Shown one piece after another: positions 23,477-32,859 of a stretch of DNA of 45,214 bases. The stretch comes from Actinomycetota bacterium. Lineage in GTDB: Bacteria > Actinomycetota > Thermoleophilia > Gaiellales > Gaiellaceae. The stretch is from NCBI GenBank assembly GCA_003132665.1, contig PKYN01000003.1, positions 9,180-54,393 of the forward strand, given 5' to 3'. Position 1 is the first letter of the stretch; each line of letters starts with the position of its first letter. The translations under genes were made by a program, and so were the position numbers. Below the pieces are notes generated by a model. It worked only from the letters and a program-made list of their open reading frames with translations, did no database searches and had not been told where the DNA came from.

Positions 23477-26400
23477 GTGCCGGACGCTACTAAGCTCCTG
23501 ACGATCTACGTCAATGCGCTCACGGCCCGCCAAGCAGGCGCCACCAACGAAGGCCGTGAAGCGCAGCTTGCAGATCTCGTGCCGAACCTCCTAATCGCTC
23601 TTGCAAAGAAGCAGGGGCGCGCGGGCATCGACCTGCGTGGTCAAGCACGCGAAAAAGCAGTCGGCATCCCGGACTTTTCGATCAAGGACGGCCTGCTTCT
23701 CATCGGGCACCTGGAGACCAAGGCGCCTGGTCTCGGCGCCGACCCAACAAAGTTCAAGGCGGAGCACGACAGGGATCAGTGGGAGCGCTTTAAGAAGCTC
23801 CCGAACGTTCTCTACACCGACGGCATCGAATGGGCGCTCTACCGATCCGGGAAGCGCCAAGGTCCGCTACTGCGGCTCACCATGCCCGCCGCTGGCGTTT
23901 CGGTGACGTCCGCGGATCCAGCGGAAGCCGCAAAGCTCGCAGCCCTCACCGCCCAGACGTTCGCTTGGAAGGCAGTGGCCCCGACATCGCTGCCAGCTCT
24001 CGCCGTTACGCTCGCGCCGCTCACGGCCGTGCTGCGCGCCGAGATTCGCGCGCAGCTCGACGATGAAGAGTCACAGGTCTTCAAGGCGTCGGAGGAGTTC
24101 CGAGAAGCTCTGTTTCCCGAACGCTCTGAAGACCAGGTCGCAGACGCATTCGCTCAGGTTTGTACGTACTCGATGCTGCTCGCTCGCTCCAATGGGGCCA
24201 AGGATCTCTCAGCAAGCAGCGTTGAACTGACGCTGCAATCCGGCCACCCCGTTCTCGCTCGCGTCGTGCGAGTGCTTCTTGACGATGAGACAGAAAGCGA
24301 GATCGGCTGGGCGCTGGACACGGTCCGCGCCGTCATCGAGGTTATTGACTTCGACAAGCTCCGCGGCGGCGCTCGCCTACCTGGGATGACGCGCTACGAC
24401 CAAACCTGGCTGTACTTCTACGAAGAATTCCTAGCTGCTTACGACCCGCGACTCCGCGACGCCTATGGCGTCTACTACACGCCTCAGGCCGTCATCTCGG
24501 CACAGGTCGCACTCCTTGACGAAGTTCTGCGCGAACACCTCGACAAGAGCTTGGGACTGGCCTCCCCAGGAGTCACAGTGCTCGACCCGGCAGTCGGCAC
24601 TGGATCGTATCCCTTGCGGATCGTCGAAACGGCAGCCGCGATAGCCGAGGCCAAGCTCGGACCAGCTGCAGTGGCTGGAACGCTCACTGGACTCGCGGAG
24701 AACCTTTACGCGTTCGAGATTCTCGTAGGGCCATACGCGGTCGCTCACCTGCGACTGGCCGAAATCTTGACCGACTACAACGCCACCCTTCCAGGAGGCG
24801 GCGTACAGGTCTATCTGACCGACACCCTCAGTTCCCCCTATTCCGAGCCCACGAGCCTCACACGGCTCCTCGAGCCGCTCGTGGCCGAGCAGAAGCGCGC
24901 TCTAGCCGTCAAGGACAAGACCCAGATTCTCGTTTGCGTCGGAAACCCGCCGTACGAGCGACGCTCAGGTACGGGAGAAACGGGCGAGCAATATGGCGGC
25001 TGGATCGTTCACGGAGATCCAGGAATCGAAGGCCCAGCCCTTTTCCATACGTTTCTTGACCCCGCGAACAAGCAGACCATTTTCAGCCACATCGCAAGCC
25101 TTTACAACGAGTACGTCTACTTCTGGCGCTGGGCGCTTTGGAAGGTTTTTGAAGCGCCGAATATTGATGGCACGCCATCGAACAACCCCGGTGTCGTTTC
25201 CTTTATCTCGGCTTCCTCCTATCTGAGCGGCCCGGGCTTCGTGGGGATGCGAGAGCACATGCGACGACTCTGCGATCACGTGTGGATCATCGACCTCGGT
25301 GGAGAAGGCCGTGGAGCTCGAAAGGAAGAAAACGTCTTCGCTATTCAGACGCCCGTCGCAATTGCCATTGCTCTACGGCAGGGAGCAACCAACCTTGACG
25401 AGCCCGCAGAGGTTCACTATGTGCGTCTTTCCGGCACGCGCAAGGAGAAGCTCGAAGCCCTCGCCGACATCGGCTCCCTGCGCGACCTCGATTGGATGGA
25501 CGCGCCGGACGAGTGGAACGCGCCAATGCGCCCCAAGGCGACCGAGGCATGGAAGACGTGGCCGGCCATCACTGACATTTTCCCGTGGCAGCACCCGGGT
25601 ACGAAGGTCGGCCGAACGTGGCCAATAGCCCCCTTGAAGGAAACCCTCGTAGCCCGGTGGGAACGACTCGCCGCCGCGAAGACCCCCGGAGACCGAGCGC
25701 GATGCTTCTACAACGCTCGGTTCGGGCGCCGTACGGACACCAAAGTATCCGCTAGCGCTCTACCCACACCAGCCTCGAATGGCACGATTGACGACCTCAA
25801 GCCCTCAGACCCCCAGCCGCTCGCTGTCCGATATAGCTACCGCTCGTTCGATCGCCAGTGGGTGCTCGCAGACGCACGCCTTATGCGGACCCCCAGCACG
25901 CCTCTCTGGTACACGAACTCCGATAAGCAGATTTACATGGGAGGCTTCTTCACCGACGTCCTTGGCGAGGGCCCTGCGGTAGTCGCGACGGAGTGCATCC
26001 CCGACCTGCACTTCTTCTGCGGCCGCGGCGGCAAAGACATTATCCCGTTGTACCGTGACCCAGAGGCTGCTCATCCCAACGTGACGGCCGGATTGGCGGA
26101 AGCGCTTACAACCACTCTCGGCATCCGCGTCAGCCCCGAGGATGTGTTCGCCTACGCGTACTGCATCCTGTCCTCGCCGGCATACGTCAAGCGCTTCTGG
26201 GACGAACTCGAACAACCGGGGCCGCGCCTACCGATCACAACCGATCCTGACCTTTTCAAGAGTGTCGTCAGCGCCGGGCGCCGCGCGCTAAATATCCACA
26301 CCCAAGGACGGCGCTTCGCGCAGCCGCACGGAAATCAATCCACGGGCTCCGGCGCAGCGAAGCTCACTAAAGAGATCGGCAACGCCGTACCTGACTCCTT

Positions 26401-26830
26401 CAGCTATGACGCAGAAACTCAGACGCTCTCCGTCGGCATGGGCGCTATAGCCCCTGTTGCCCCAGAGGTTTGGGCCTTCGAGGTCAGCGGTTGGCTCGTG
26501 CTCTCTCATTGGCTCAGTAACCGGCTTCGCGAGCCCGCCGGGCGCGCTCGCACCTCAGAAAGCCCACTTGATCAGATCCGCCCTACGGCCTGGCCGCACG
26601 AGTACACGGTCGAGCTCCTTGAACTCATCTGGACGTTAGAGCAGACGATCGAACACCACACGCTTCAAGCGCAACTTCTTGCGCAAGTTTGCGATGGTAA
26701 GACCTTCGCCGTGGATCAGCTGCCCGCCCCTGCGGAATCCGAACGGCAAGCACCCGCGCTGCCCAAGGCGTCGCGCCGCGGAGCCAAGATCATCGATGGC
26801 CAGATCGGCGCCGACTTCGAGGGTGTTTAG
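23477..26830 (+). CDS. Type ISP/IIG-like restriction-modification fusion (nuclease, N6-adenine methylase, specificity domain)
   Basis: 1117 residues from GTG 23477; there is no Shine-Dalgarno, but TACGTT ends 6 nt before the start, as in leaderless genes. The N-terminal nuclease has PD-(D/E)xK residues Asp66, Glu80 and Lys82 (GIPDF, then LETK). A helical coupler spans about 190-325 and leads to YGVYYTP. The methylase has motif I DPAVGTGS (from residue 370) and catalytic NPPY (490-493). The C-terminal third resembles the type ISP specificity domain (FPWQHPG, YRSFDRQWV). Classical type ISP enzymes carry an SF2 helicase between nuclease and methylase; none is present, so the layout is closer to MmeI-like type IIL/IIG enzymes. 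It should methylate and cut one DNA motif. A separate helicase is encoded at the other end of the island. Confidence 0.88.
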   Translation: MPDATKLLTIYVNALTARQAGATNEGREAQLADLVPNLLIALAKKQGRAGIDLRGQAREKAVGIPDFSIKDGLLLIGHLETKAPGLGADPTKFKAEHDRDQWERFKKLPNVLYTDGIEWALYRSGKRQGPLLRLTMPAAGVSVTSADPAEAAKLAALTAQTFAWKAVAPTSLPALAVTLAPLTAVLRAEIRAQLDDEESQVFKASEEFREALFPERSEDQVADAFAQVCTYSMLLARSNGAKDLSASSVELTLQSGHPVLARVVRVLLDDETESEIGWALDTVRAVIEVIDFDKLRGGARLPGMTRYDQTWLYFYEEFLAAYDPRLRDAYGVYYTPQAVISAQVALLDEVLREHLDKSLGLASPGVTVLDPAVGTGSYPLRIVETAAAIAEAKLGPAAVAGTLTGLAENLYAFEILVGPYAVAHLRLAEILTDYNATLPGGGVQVYLTDTLSSPYSEPTSLTRLLEPLVAEQKRALAVKDKTQILVCVGNPPYERRSGTGETGEQYGGWIVHGDPGIEGPALFHTFLDPANKQTIFSHIASLYNEYVYFWRWALWKVFEAPNIDGTPSNNPGVVSFISASSYLSGPGFVGMREHMRRLCDHVWIIDLGGEGRGARKEENVFAIQTPVAIAIALRQGATNLDEPAEVHYVRLSGTRKEKLEALADIGSLRDLDWMDAPDEWNAPMRPKATEAWKTWPAITDIFPWQHPGTKVGRTWPIAPLKETLVARWERLAAAKTPGDRARCFYNARFGRRTDTKVSASALPTPASNGTIDDLKPSDPQPLAVRYSYRSFDRQWVLADARLMRTPSTPLWYTNSDKQIYMGGFFTDVLGEGPAVVATECIPDLHFFCGRGGKDIIPLYRDPEAAHPNVTAGLAEALTTTLGIRVSPEDVFAYAYCILSSPAYVKRFWDELEQPGPRLPITTDPDLFKSVVSAGRRALNIHTQGRRFAQPHGNQSTGSGAAKLTKEIGNAVPDSFSYDAETQTLSVGMGAIAPVAPEVWAFEVSGWLVLSHWLSNRLREPAGRARTSESPLDQIRPTAWPHEYTVELLELIWTLEQTIEHHTLQAQLLAQVCDGKTFAVDQLPAPAESERQAPALPKASRRGAKIIDGQIGADFEGV

Positions 26831-26858
26831 GTACGAGTCGCGTCGTACCCGCACGGCC

Positions 26859-27503
26859 TCAAGGAATAGGCGGAGTGACGCATTTCCGTCGCTTGCGCTG
26901 CGCCGCCTCAAGGCAGCCGTTGCAGTAGATCCGCTTTCGGTGCGGGAGCGCGCCGTCGCAGCGCTTGCAGCGTTTCTTTGTATGGAAGTCGAGCTGCGAG
27001 TAACACGCGTCGCAATAGACGCGGTCGCGTTTCGGCACCGGGCCGCCACAGCCCTTGCAGACCTTCTCGGGCAGCTGCAACCGGAGCTGCTCCGCGGGCG
27101 GTCGTCGGCGTACCGCGCCTCTGGCCTCGGTGTAGTTCGCACGGGTGAGCGGCGTTGATACCCGCTCGATCTTCGATCCGGCCGCTTCGGCGAGCATCTT
27201 CGCTACCTGCTCACAAACCGGCGCCACGCGCTCGGCCCAGACAGGTGCGGCCTTCGCAAGCTCGTGCGTGAGCGGGGAGAGTAAGCGGCAGACGCCCTTC
27301 CGCGTCTCGAAGAAGTCGCTTCTATTGAACGCCGTCCGCCGCAAGAGCTGGAGAACGTAGGCGTCGACCCGAGGCCGCACCGCCTCCATCACATCGAGCG
27401 CAAGCGAGTCGCGAGAGCGAAAGTCGGCGTGGACGATTCCCAAGGTCGGATCGAGTCCGACCGTAAGGCAGGCGATGCGGGTCTCCGCTTCCAGAATTCG
27501 CAG
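26859..27503 (-). pseudogene. Truncated solo Cas1 with two C-terminal zinc knuckles
   Basis: The frame from CTG 27503 (TTG 27443 is the first ordinary start) encodes the C-terminal half of Cas1: ILEAETRIACLTVGLDP, GIVHAD, SLALDVMEAVRPRVD, then RKGVCRLLSPLTHELA. It is preceded in frame by TGA 27513-27515, so the N-terminal half with the first metal-ligand Glu is missing, while the His (IVHAD) and acidic (VMEAVRP) ligands remain. After the Cas1 part come two Cys4 knuckles, CKGC..YCDAC and CKRC..YCNGC. Stand-alone Cas1 proteins with such zinc tails occur in actinobacterial mobile elements. No CRISPR array, cas2 or other cas gene is in the window. The remnant is probably inactive for integration; the zinc module could still be expressed. 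Confidence 0.75.
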
Positions 27504-27720
27504 TGATCGTCGTCAAGCGCATGCCCACTAAGCCGCGGGATTGATTACTCACACAGACGATGGATCAGAGCGTGGGGGTCCCTCAGCGAGTGCCCGAGCG
27601 CATATCGACACTGAGGTTCTTGGTCTCAGGAGAAGGACTCGGAAGCTGTCTCGTAGCTGCAGCCGAGCCGCGTACTCGTTGAGGATGGTCAAGCATAGAC
27701 TCAGTCCTTCGCAACGAGAG

Positions 27721-28341
27721 CTACGAATCAGACTGCCACCCCAGCCACGAGGAGGACTTCATCAGCTCGGAGCCATGATCGCCGCAGGCTTGGTGGTAGG
27801 CATAGGCGCCACCCTCGCACTGAGTCCAAGCGAAGTCGTCGGGCGAGACCCACGACCCGCAGCGAGCGCAGAAGAGCTTGTCGAAGATCTGCTCCTCGAG
27901 CTCTTTGATCTCTCCTTCGCTTTCACTCAGGAGCCGCTCGAGCGCCTGCTCCCTCAAGTCGCCACTCCGGGAGCTTGAGCCCGCGGATTCCCTGGCGCCT
28001 GCAAGCTCGCCTTTCGCCTTCTTGAGGTCGCGGGCTAAACGCTCCCTAGCCTTCTCGCCGGCCGCCTGCTCTTTACGGAGAGTCTCTAGCTCCGCTTCGA
28101 GCCGAGCTCGCTCTACCTGAGCCCCTGCCAGCTCTCGCTCGAGCTCGGCGCTATGGCTAGCCACTTCGAGCGCACTCACGATCGCCTGGCGCTTCGTACC
28201 GTGCCGACGCTCGGCTTCGTCAAGTAGGGGTAGCTCCGCGAGCGTGAGTTCGACGATCACCCGGCGGCGGAGATAGGGCGAGCCGAGCGGTTCTGGAGCT
28301 GGTGTCTGCTTGGCCACATGTATGAGCATGCACATGATCAC
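27721..28341 (-). CDS. RHH-like, coiled-coil and zinc-knuckle protein
   Basis: 206 residues; the start may be GTG 28341, ATG 28335 or GTG 28317, none with a Shine-Dalgarno. Residues 26-60 (RVIVELTLAELPLLDEAERRHG, then KRQAIVSALE) look like a ribbon-helix-helix DNA-binding domain. About 60-150 is a charged coiled coil. The C-terminus has C-x2-C...C...H-x3-C (CARC, TQC, YHQAC), a probable zinc site. The combination suggests a DNA-binding oligomer, such as a repressor or nucleoid-structuring protein of the element. I do not recognise a named family. It diverges from the unknown gene at 28424 across about 100 bp. Confidence 0.6.
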   Translation of the reverse strand: MIMCMLIHVAKQTPAPEPLGSPYLRRRVIVELTLAELPLLDEAERRHGTKRQAIVSALEVASHSAELERELAGAQVERARLEAELETLRKEQAAGEKARERLARDLKKAKGELAGARESAGSSSRSGDLREQALERLLSESEGEIKELEEQIFDKLFCARCGSWVSPDDFAWTQCEGGAYAYHQACGDHGSELMKSSSWLGWQSDS

Positions 28342-28423
28342 GCGGATTACCAGGACTTTGAGAGGGTCAACTTCTCCGGGCTCTTCGCCGGCTACCGGCC
28401 GAGGGTTCTGCTACCAAGGCTTG

Positions 28424-29128
28424 GTGCCATCACAGACGCCGCAACCTCCGCCGTCCGAGGAACCTCTCGAAAAGCGAGAGCTAGAGCAGCTCGCGCCGCC
28501 TCGCGCCGTGCTCGAGCTAATGGGGGAGCACCTACGCGGTACGCACGACTTCAAGAGCTTCGTCATCAACCGAGACCTCTATCTAGGCGGGCCTCGGCCT
28601 CCCTCCCAGTGCCTGACCTGGAATCCCGTCAAAGCGGTTTTCACCTGTGATCTCTGCCCCGGTCTGGTCTTTTCCCCCGGTGTCATCACGCCGGAACGGA
28701 TCGCTCACGCACAGCGCTTCGATCTCGCCCTCCAGCCCCATCTGAGCGGGATTACCGACCCAGAGGAGCGAGACGAGATGACCCGCCGCTTTATCGATGG
28801 CTCGCTCAACCGCGAGCGTCTGCGCAGCCTGCGCACTAGCGGCGCTAAGCGGCGTGCCGCTGCATCCAGTAGACCGGAGGTCGCGGAGCGCCGCAGGCGC
28901 GTACAGGAGTGGCTGCTGGAGCGCTACGCAAAGTTAGGCGTGTTCGAGCACGTACTCGACGCCGCAATGGACCTCCAGAACGACGACCTCGATAGCTGGC
29001 TACACATCGCTCACCTGCGTCTCGAACGGGCCACAATACGTCGCTACTGGTACGACATAGACGCGCCCGAGCGTAAGCGGGCGCTCGAGTCCTTCGAGCT
29101 AAGAACTAAAAAGGGCTCGAGAAATTGA
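28424..29128 (+). CDS. Unknown island protein with CxxC site
   Basis: 234 residues from GTG 28424, which has AAGG 4 nt upstream; the open frame reaches 28310 but the extra part overlaps the divergent promoter region. The N-terminus is Pro/Glu-rich. The centre has FTCDLCPGLVF, a CxxC pair that could bind metal. The C-terminal half is helical and basic (AKRRAAASSRPEVAERRRR), ending KKGSRN. Not recognised; it may be a DNA-associated accessory protein of the element. Confidence 0.55.
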   Translation: MPSQTPQPPPSEEPLEKRELEQLAPPRAVLELMGEHLRGTHDFKSFVINRDLYLGGPRPPSQCLTWNPVKAVFTCDLCPGLVFSPGVITPERIAHAQRFDLALQPHLSGITDPEERDEMTRRFIDGSLNRERLRSLRTSGAKRRAAASSRPEVAERRRRVQEWLLERYAKLGVFEHVLDAAMDLQNDDLDSWLHIAHLRLERATIRRYWYDIDAPERKRALESFELRTKKGSRN

Positions 29129-29180
29129 TCCTCGCAGATACCTAGTGCCGTGACACTCGCGCCGTAACGCTTGGCGCATC

Positions 29181-30347
29181 GTGTCTCGTCGCACTCAGCA
29201 TTCGCAGCCGCTACAAGCTTCACCCTCGCCGCAACAAGCCGTAGCGATTGAGCTTCTGCGTCCGGCCGACCTGCACGAGCACGCGCGCGCTGACCTCGTA
29301 CCCGAGATGCAAGCGATCGAGTGGCGCTCGTTCCTGGCGGATGCGAAGGAGCGCGGCATCGTGACGCCGCTCGAGATCACATCGGCGGGAATGGTCCTCG
29401 ACGGACGGCATCGCCTTCGCGCAGCTCGCGAGCTGGAGCTAGCCGCGGTGCCGGTCAGAGTGGTCGAGCCTGAGGACGACGTCTCCTACATGCTGCTCGC
29501 GGCATTGAGTCGCCGCCAGCTCACCGCCTCGCAACGGGCAGCTCTTGCGCTCGAGCTAGACGAACACCGCGAGCAGAGGGAGCGCGCAAAGGAGCGACAG
29601 CGCGCAAACCTCCACCAGAATACCGAGGTGGCAACGTTGCCACCTCGGAGCGAACGGAGCCGCGATACCGCGGCCCGCGCTGCCGGCGTCTCCCCTCGCA
29701 CCGTTCAGGACGCCGAAACCGTGCGCGTCAACAACCCGGAGCTCTTCGAGCAGGTCAAGCAAGGGCGTATACCGGCGCACGCCGCTGCACGCCGAGTACG
29801 CCGCGCGCAAAGGGACTTCGCGCTCACCACTCTCCCGCTCCCAAGCGGCGCGTTCGAGCTGATCTACGCCGACCCGCCCTGGCAGCTCGGCAACCCGACT
29901 TCTGCCTTCGCCCCCGAAAACCACTACCCGACGATGCCGCTTGAGGAGATCAAGGCCTTGCCCGTTCCGGCGGCCGACGATGCGGTGCTCTTCCTCTGGG
30001 CGGTCTCATCCAAGCTTCGAGAGGCGCTCGAGGTTATGGACGCGTGGGGCTTCGAGTACAAGAGCTTCCTCGTCTGGGTCAAAGACTGGATCGGGCCGGG
30101 TACTTGGGCCCGGCATCGCCACGAGCCTCTTCTCCTCGGTAGGAGGGGCAGCTACCCGCCGCCCGATCCCGAGGACCGCCCAAACTCAGTGTTCGAGGCA
30201 CCGAGGGGACGCCACTCCGCCAAGCCAGTCTGCGCCTACGAGCTGATAGAGCGCGCCTACCCACTCGCCCCGAAGCTCGAGCTTTTCGCCCGCGGAGTGC
30301 CGCGGGCGGGCTGGTCGGCCTGGGGTAACGAGGTCGAGGCGGCATGA
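29181..30347 (+). CDS. ParB-like N-domain fused to MT-A70 adenine methyltransferase
   Basis: 388 residues from GTG 29181. Residues 20-100 form a ParB/sulfiredoxin-like domain with LDGRHRLRAA (73-82). Residues 110-205 are a helical KorB/HTH-like part (LTASQRAALALELDEHRE; AARAAGVSPRTVQDAE). Residues 215-385 are an MT-A70-type methylase with catalytic DPPW (231-234), FLWAVSS and KSFLVWVKD. It is expected to transfer methyl groups to adenine N6 in DNA; ParB-type domains bind DNA or hydrolyse nucleotides. Such fusions are common in actinobacterial mobile elements and phages. The excisionase-like gene overlaps its end by 4 nt (ATGA, 30344-30347), so it is part of the integrase operon. Confidence 0.88.
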   Translation: MSRRTQHSQPLQASPSPQQAVAIELLRPADLHEHARADLVPEMQAIEWRSFLADAKERGIVTPLEITSAGMVLDGRHRLRAARELELAAVPVRVVEPEDDVSYMLLAALSRRQLTASQRAALALELDEHREQRERAKERQRANLHQNTEVATLPPRSERSRDTAARAAGVSPRTVQDAETVRVNNPELFEQVKQGRIPAHAAARRVRRAQRDFALTTLPLPSGAFELIYADPPWQLGNPTSAFAPENHYPTMPLEEIKALPVPAADDAVLFLWAVSSKLREALEVMDAWGFEYKSFLVWVKDWIGPGTWARHRHEPLLLGRRGSYPPPDPEDRPNSVFEAPRGRHSAKPVCAYELIERAYPLAPKLELFARGVPRAGWSAWGNEVEAA

Positions 30348-30562
30348 CCGAACGCCTACTCACCGCCATAGAGGTGGCCGAGCTCCTCTCGGTGCCGGAG
30401 TCCTGGGTCAGGGAGGCGACCCGTAATGGTCGTCTCCCCTATCTCGCCCTCGGCCGCTACCGCCGCTACGAGCGCGGCGCGATCGAGTCCTGGCTCGCGG
30501 CGCAGCGGGGAGGTCCGTCTGTCACCGACTTGCATTCCAGCCGGATTCGAGCTTGTGATTGA
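30344..30562 (+). CDS. Excisionase-like helix-turn-helix protein
   Basis: 72 residues, one HTH_17/MerR-like winged helix: LLTAIEVAELLSVPESWVRE, then GRLPYLALGRYRRYERGAIESWL. This is the typical Xis/AlpA layout: a small basic directionality factor that helps the integrase excise the element and often represses transcription. It overlaps the ParB/MT-A70 gene by 4 nt and lies next to the integrase, which confirms the recombination-module context. Confidence 0.85.
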   Translation: MTERLLTAIEVAELLSVPESWVREATRNGRLPYLALGRYRRYERGAIESWLAAQRGGPSVTDLHSSRIRACD

Positions 30563-30566
30563 CGAC

Positions 30567-31751
30567 ATGCCCAAGAGAGAGCCGAAATGGGGCCGCGTCT
30601 GGCGCTACGAGGGTCCACGTGGCGTCGTCTGGCGGATCCGCTACCGGGATACCTCCGGCCGGCGCGTGATGGAGACGCTCGGTAAGGAGCCCCTTTGGAA
30701 CCGTAAGCGTGCTGAGACCGAGCTTCGCCGTCGTATCGTCGATGTCGAACGCGACGGCTACCGAAAGCCCGAGAAGATTCACTTCGACGAGTTCGCCACG
30801 CGCTGGCTGACCGAATACCTACCTGGGCGCGGACTCAAGCTGACCACAACGGATGGCTACCGGCAGACGATTTCTAATCACCTCCTCCCCGCCTTCGGAC
30901 GTGTGCTCCTGGCCGATCTCGAGCAGCACCCCGAGCTGATCGATCGCTACGTGACTCGAAAGATTCAGGCCGGCTATTCGCCGAAGACGGTGACAAACCA
31001 CCTCCTCTGCCTGCAGGTGATGTTGAAGCGGGCGGTGCGCTGGCGCCTGATGCGGTCGAACCCCGTCTCGGGTTGCGACCGCCCGCGTGTCTGGGAGAGC
31101 GAAATGAACGTCCTGGACGAGGTCGAGATCGCGAGGCTCTGGACCGCCTACGGCGAGCTGGAGTGGGAAGCCGAAGCAGAAGAGCGGGTCTGGTGGCAGA
31201 TAGCTCGCACGATCACGTTCTTCGGCCTCGGCAGCGCCATGCGCCGCGGCGAGCTTCTCGCGCTTCGCTGGAAGGACGTGCGCCTACTAGAAGGGCAGGT
31301 GCGGGTCAGAGAGGCTCTCGTCAAGAGCCGTTTTACGACGCCTAAGTCGCGCGCCTCGCGCCGGATGATCGAGCTCGGGCCACGCACGAAGGACCTGCTC
31401 TCCGAGCACTGGCGCCAGACTCCCTTCCAGGGCGAGGATGAGCTCGTCTTCTCGCACCCCGAGAAGGGAACGCCGCTCGACCCGGGCAAGCTCGCCCGCG
31501 TCTATCTCAAGCCGGCGCTCGCGCGAGCTGGCATCACCAAGCCCTTCCGCCCCTTCCACGATCTCCGCCACACGGCGCTTACGCACGAGGCCGCGGCCGG
31601 CAATCCGATGGCCTACGTCCAGCTCAAGGCCGGTCACTCACAGAGCCAGATCACCGAGCGCTACATCCACGCGTCGCAGGTGCTCTTCCCGGGAGCGGCG
31701 GCGCGGGGCGAGGAGAGGATGTTCGGCTTCGCGAAGTCATCCGAGTACTAG
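30567..31751 (+). CDS. Tyrosine-type site-specific integrase
   Basis: 394 residues from ATG 30567 (GTG 30555, overlapping the upstream stop, is possible). An N-terminal arm-binding domain with [12 protein letters not shown] is followed by a SAM-like core-binding domain (about 72-165) and the catalytic domain. The full active set is visible: Arg226 ([10 protein letters not shown]), Lys260 ([10 protein letters not shown]), His331 and Arg334 ([13 protein letters not shown]), His357 (GHSQS) and Tyr366 (ERYIH). It should recombine the 42-bp tRNA-fMet core. Its TAG stop interlocks with the stop of the opposing gene in the tetramer CTAG at 31748-31751. Confidence 0.95.
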   Translation: MPKREPKWGRVWRYEGPRGVVWRIRYRDTSGRRVMETLGKEPLWNRKRAETELRRRIVDVERDGYRKPEKIHFDEFATRWLTEYLPGRGLKLTTTDGYRQTISNHLLPAFGRVLLADLEQHPELIDRYVTRKIQAGYSPKTVTNHLLCLQVMLKRAVRWRLMRSNPVSGCDRPRVWESEMNVLDEVEIARLWTAYGELEWEAEAEERVWWQIARTITFFGLGSAMRRGELLALRWKDVRLLEGQVRVREALVKSRFTTPKSRASRRMIELGPRTKDLLSEHWRQTPFQGEDELVFSHPEKGTPLDPGKLARVYLKPALARAGITKPFRPFHDLRHTALTHEAAAGNPMAYVQLKAGHSQSQITERYIHASQVLFPGAAARGEERMFGFAKSSEY

Positions 31752-32803
31752 CCAATCAGATCTGACTGCCGTCTGCGAAACGCTCGTTGGGCTTGAGCTC
31801 GAGCGCAGCTCCTCGAGCAGTACCGGACCCCACGGGTTCGATGCTGGCCGAAGCGAGCGCGGCCCTCCTGCCGCACGAATAGCCGACGACACGTCTCATT
31901 CGCGCAGATGCGGTATTCGGCTAGCTCAACGATGTGGTTGTGGAGCTCCAGACAACAAACCGGATAGAGATCATGCGTCTGCCGCTCGTTGCCGCTCGCC
32001 GGCATGATTTGGATCCGACGAGTCACAGCGAGGTCGCGGTACCAATCGATGCTTACCCCAGGATGGAAAGGCCGAAGACCATCTTCTAGCAAGCTGACTA
32101 AGAAATCCTGAGCTCGTAGTTCGAACAGCTCCTGCACTGGCTCGTCTTCGAGAAACTCAGGTGATTCCCATTTCGTCTCCACGGCCATCAGGTCGCCCTT
32201 GAGAAGTCTCCATGAGCGTAGGCCATCGCGGAGAAGACGCGCACCGACTCGGAAGCCCTCGACCGTCTCGACCTCGAAGTCGCTCCAAGCCGCTTCTGCC
32301 GCCGAGTCCCAACCTCTCTCGCGCGCGATTATTTCGCCAACAGCACGGCGGTCGACCTCAACGGCCTCGAGGGCACCGGCGCTAAGCGGCAAGCTGAAAC
32401 TGGGATTAGAAAGCGCCGCTTCGTGGACGTTCAAGATGCTGTACGCATTGACAAAGGCGAGGATCGCGTTCGGATCATCGAGGTCGAGCTCCAGCAGCCG
32501 CAGGTAGATCTCGCCGGGCATTCGCGGAAAATCCGGCTCAGGTCGCTCGGCATGATCATCGGGGACTATGACCGTGAGCGTGGTGTCAAGCCGGTAGCGG
32601 GAACGACCTAGGTCTGGAATGGGGGGAGGTGCGATTGGCGACCCTGGCCACACCGTAATACGAAAACGTGGTCTAACGTCCCTCTCTGTGTGTGATACGT
32701 TCACTTCATGAAGCGTATCACCTATCGGGAGAGCCACCACCGAGGCACATCTCCACCCTGGATCTCGAGCCGCCGTAGTTGTTCCGATTGCCTTCGCATT
32801 CAA
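31748..32803 (-). CDS. Zinc-finger protein of unknown function (CGNR-like C-terminus)
   Basis: 351 residues from TTG 32803; the true start could be further in. The last 55 residues contain [16 protein letters not shown] and [13 protein letters not shown], a four-Cys treble-clef finger similar to the C-terminal finger of CGNR proteins. The upstream 280 residues are mixed alpha/beta without a motif I know. CGNR-type proteins are thought to be nucleic-acid binding regulators. It converges with the integrase (4-nt overlap of stops) and diverges from the helicase gene over 56 bp, so it may regulate that gene. Confidence 0.65.
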   Translation of the reverse strand: MNAKAIGTTTAARDPGWRCASVVALPIGDTLHEVNVSHTERDVRPRFRITVWPGSPIAPPPIPDLGRSRYRLDTTLTVIVPDDHAERPEPDFPRMPGEIYLRLLELDLDDPNAILAFVNAYSILNVHEAALSNPSFSLPLSAGALEAVEVDRRAVGEIIARERGWDSAAEAAWSDFEVETVEGFRVGARLLRDGLRSWRLLKGDLMAVETKWESPEFLEDEPVQELFELRAQDFLVSLLEDGLRPFHPGVSIDWYRDLAVTRRIQIMPASGNERQTHDLYPVCCLELHNHIVELAEYRICANETCRRLFVRQEGRARFGQHRTRGVRYCSRSCARAQAQRAFRRRQSDLIG

Positions 32804-32859
32804 GCCGCGTGTCTGCCGACGTTGACTTTCGTTAGGCCAACTCCTACCGTTGCTCGTAA

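Noticed and set aside
26859-27515. Search for a CRISPR array near the Cas1 fragment
   Set aside because: No regularly spaced direct repeats are visible in 26.8-29.2 kb, and no other cas gene is present.
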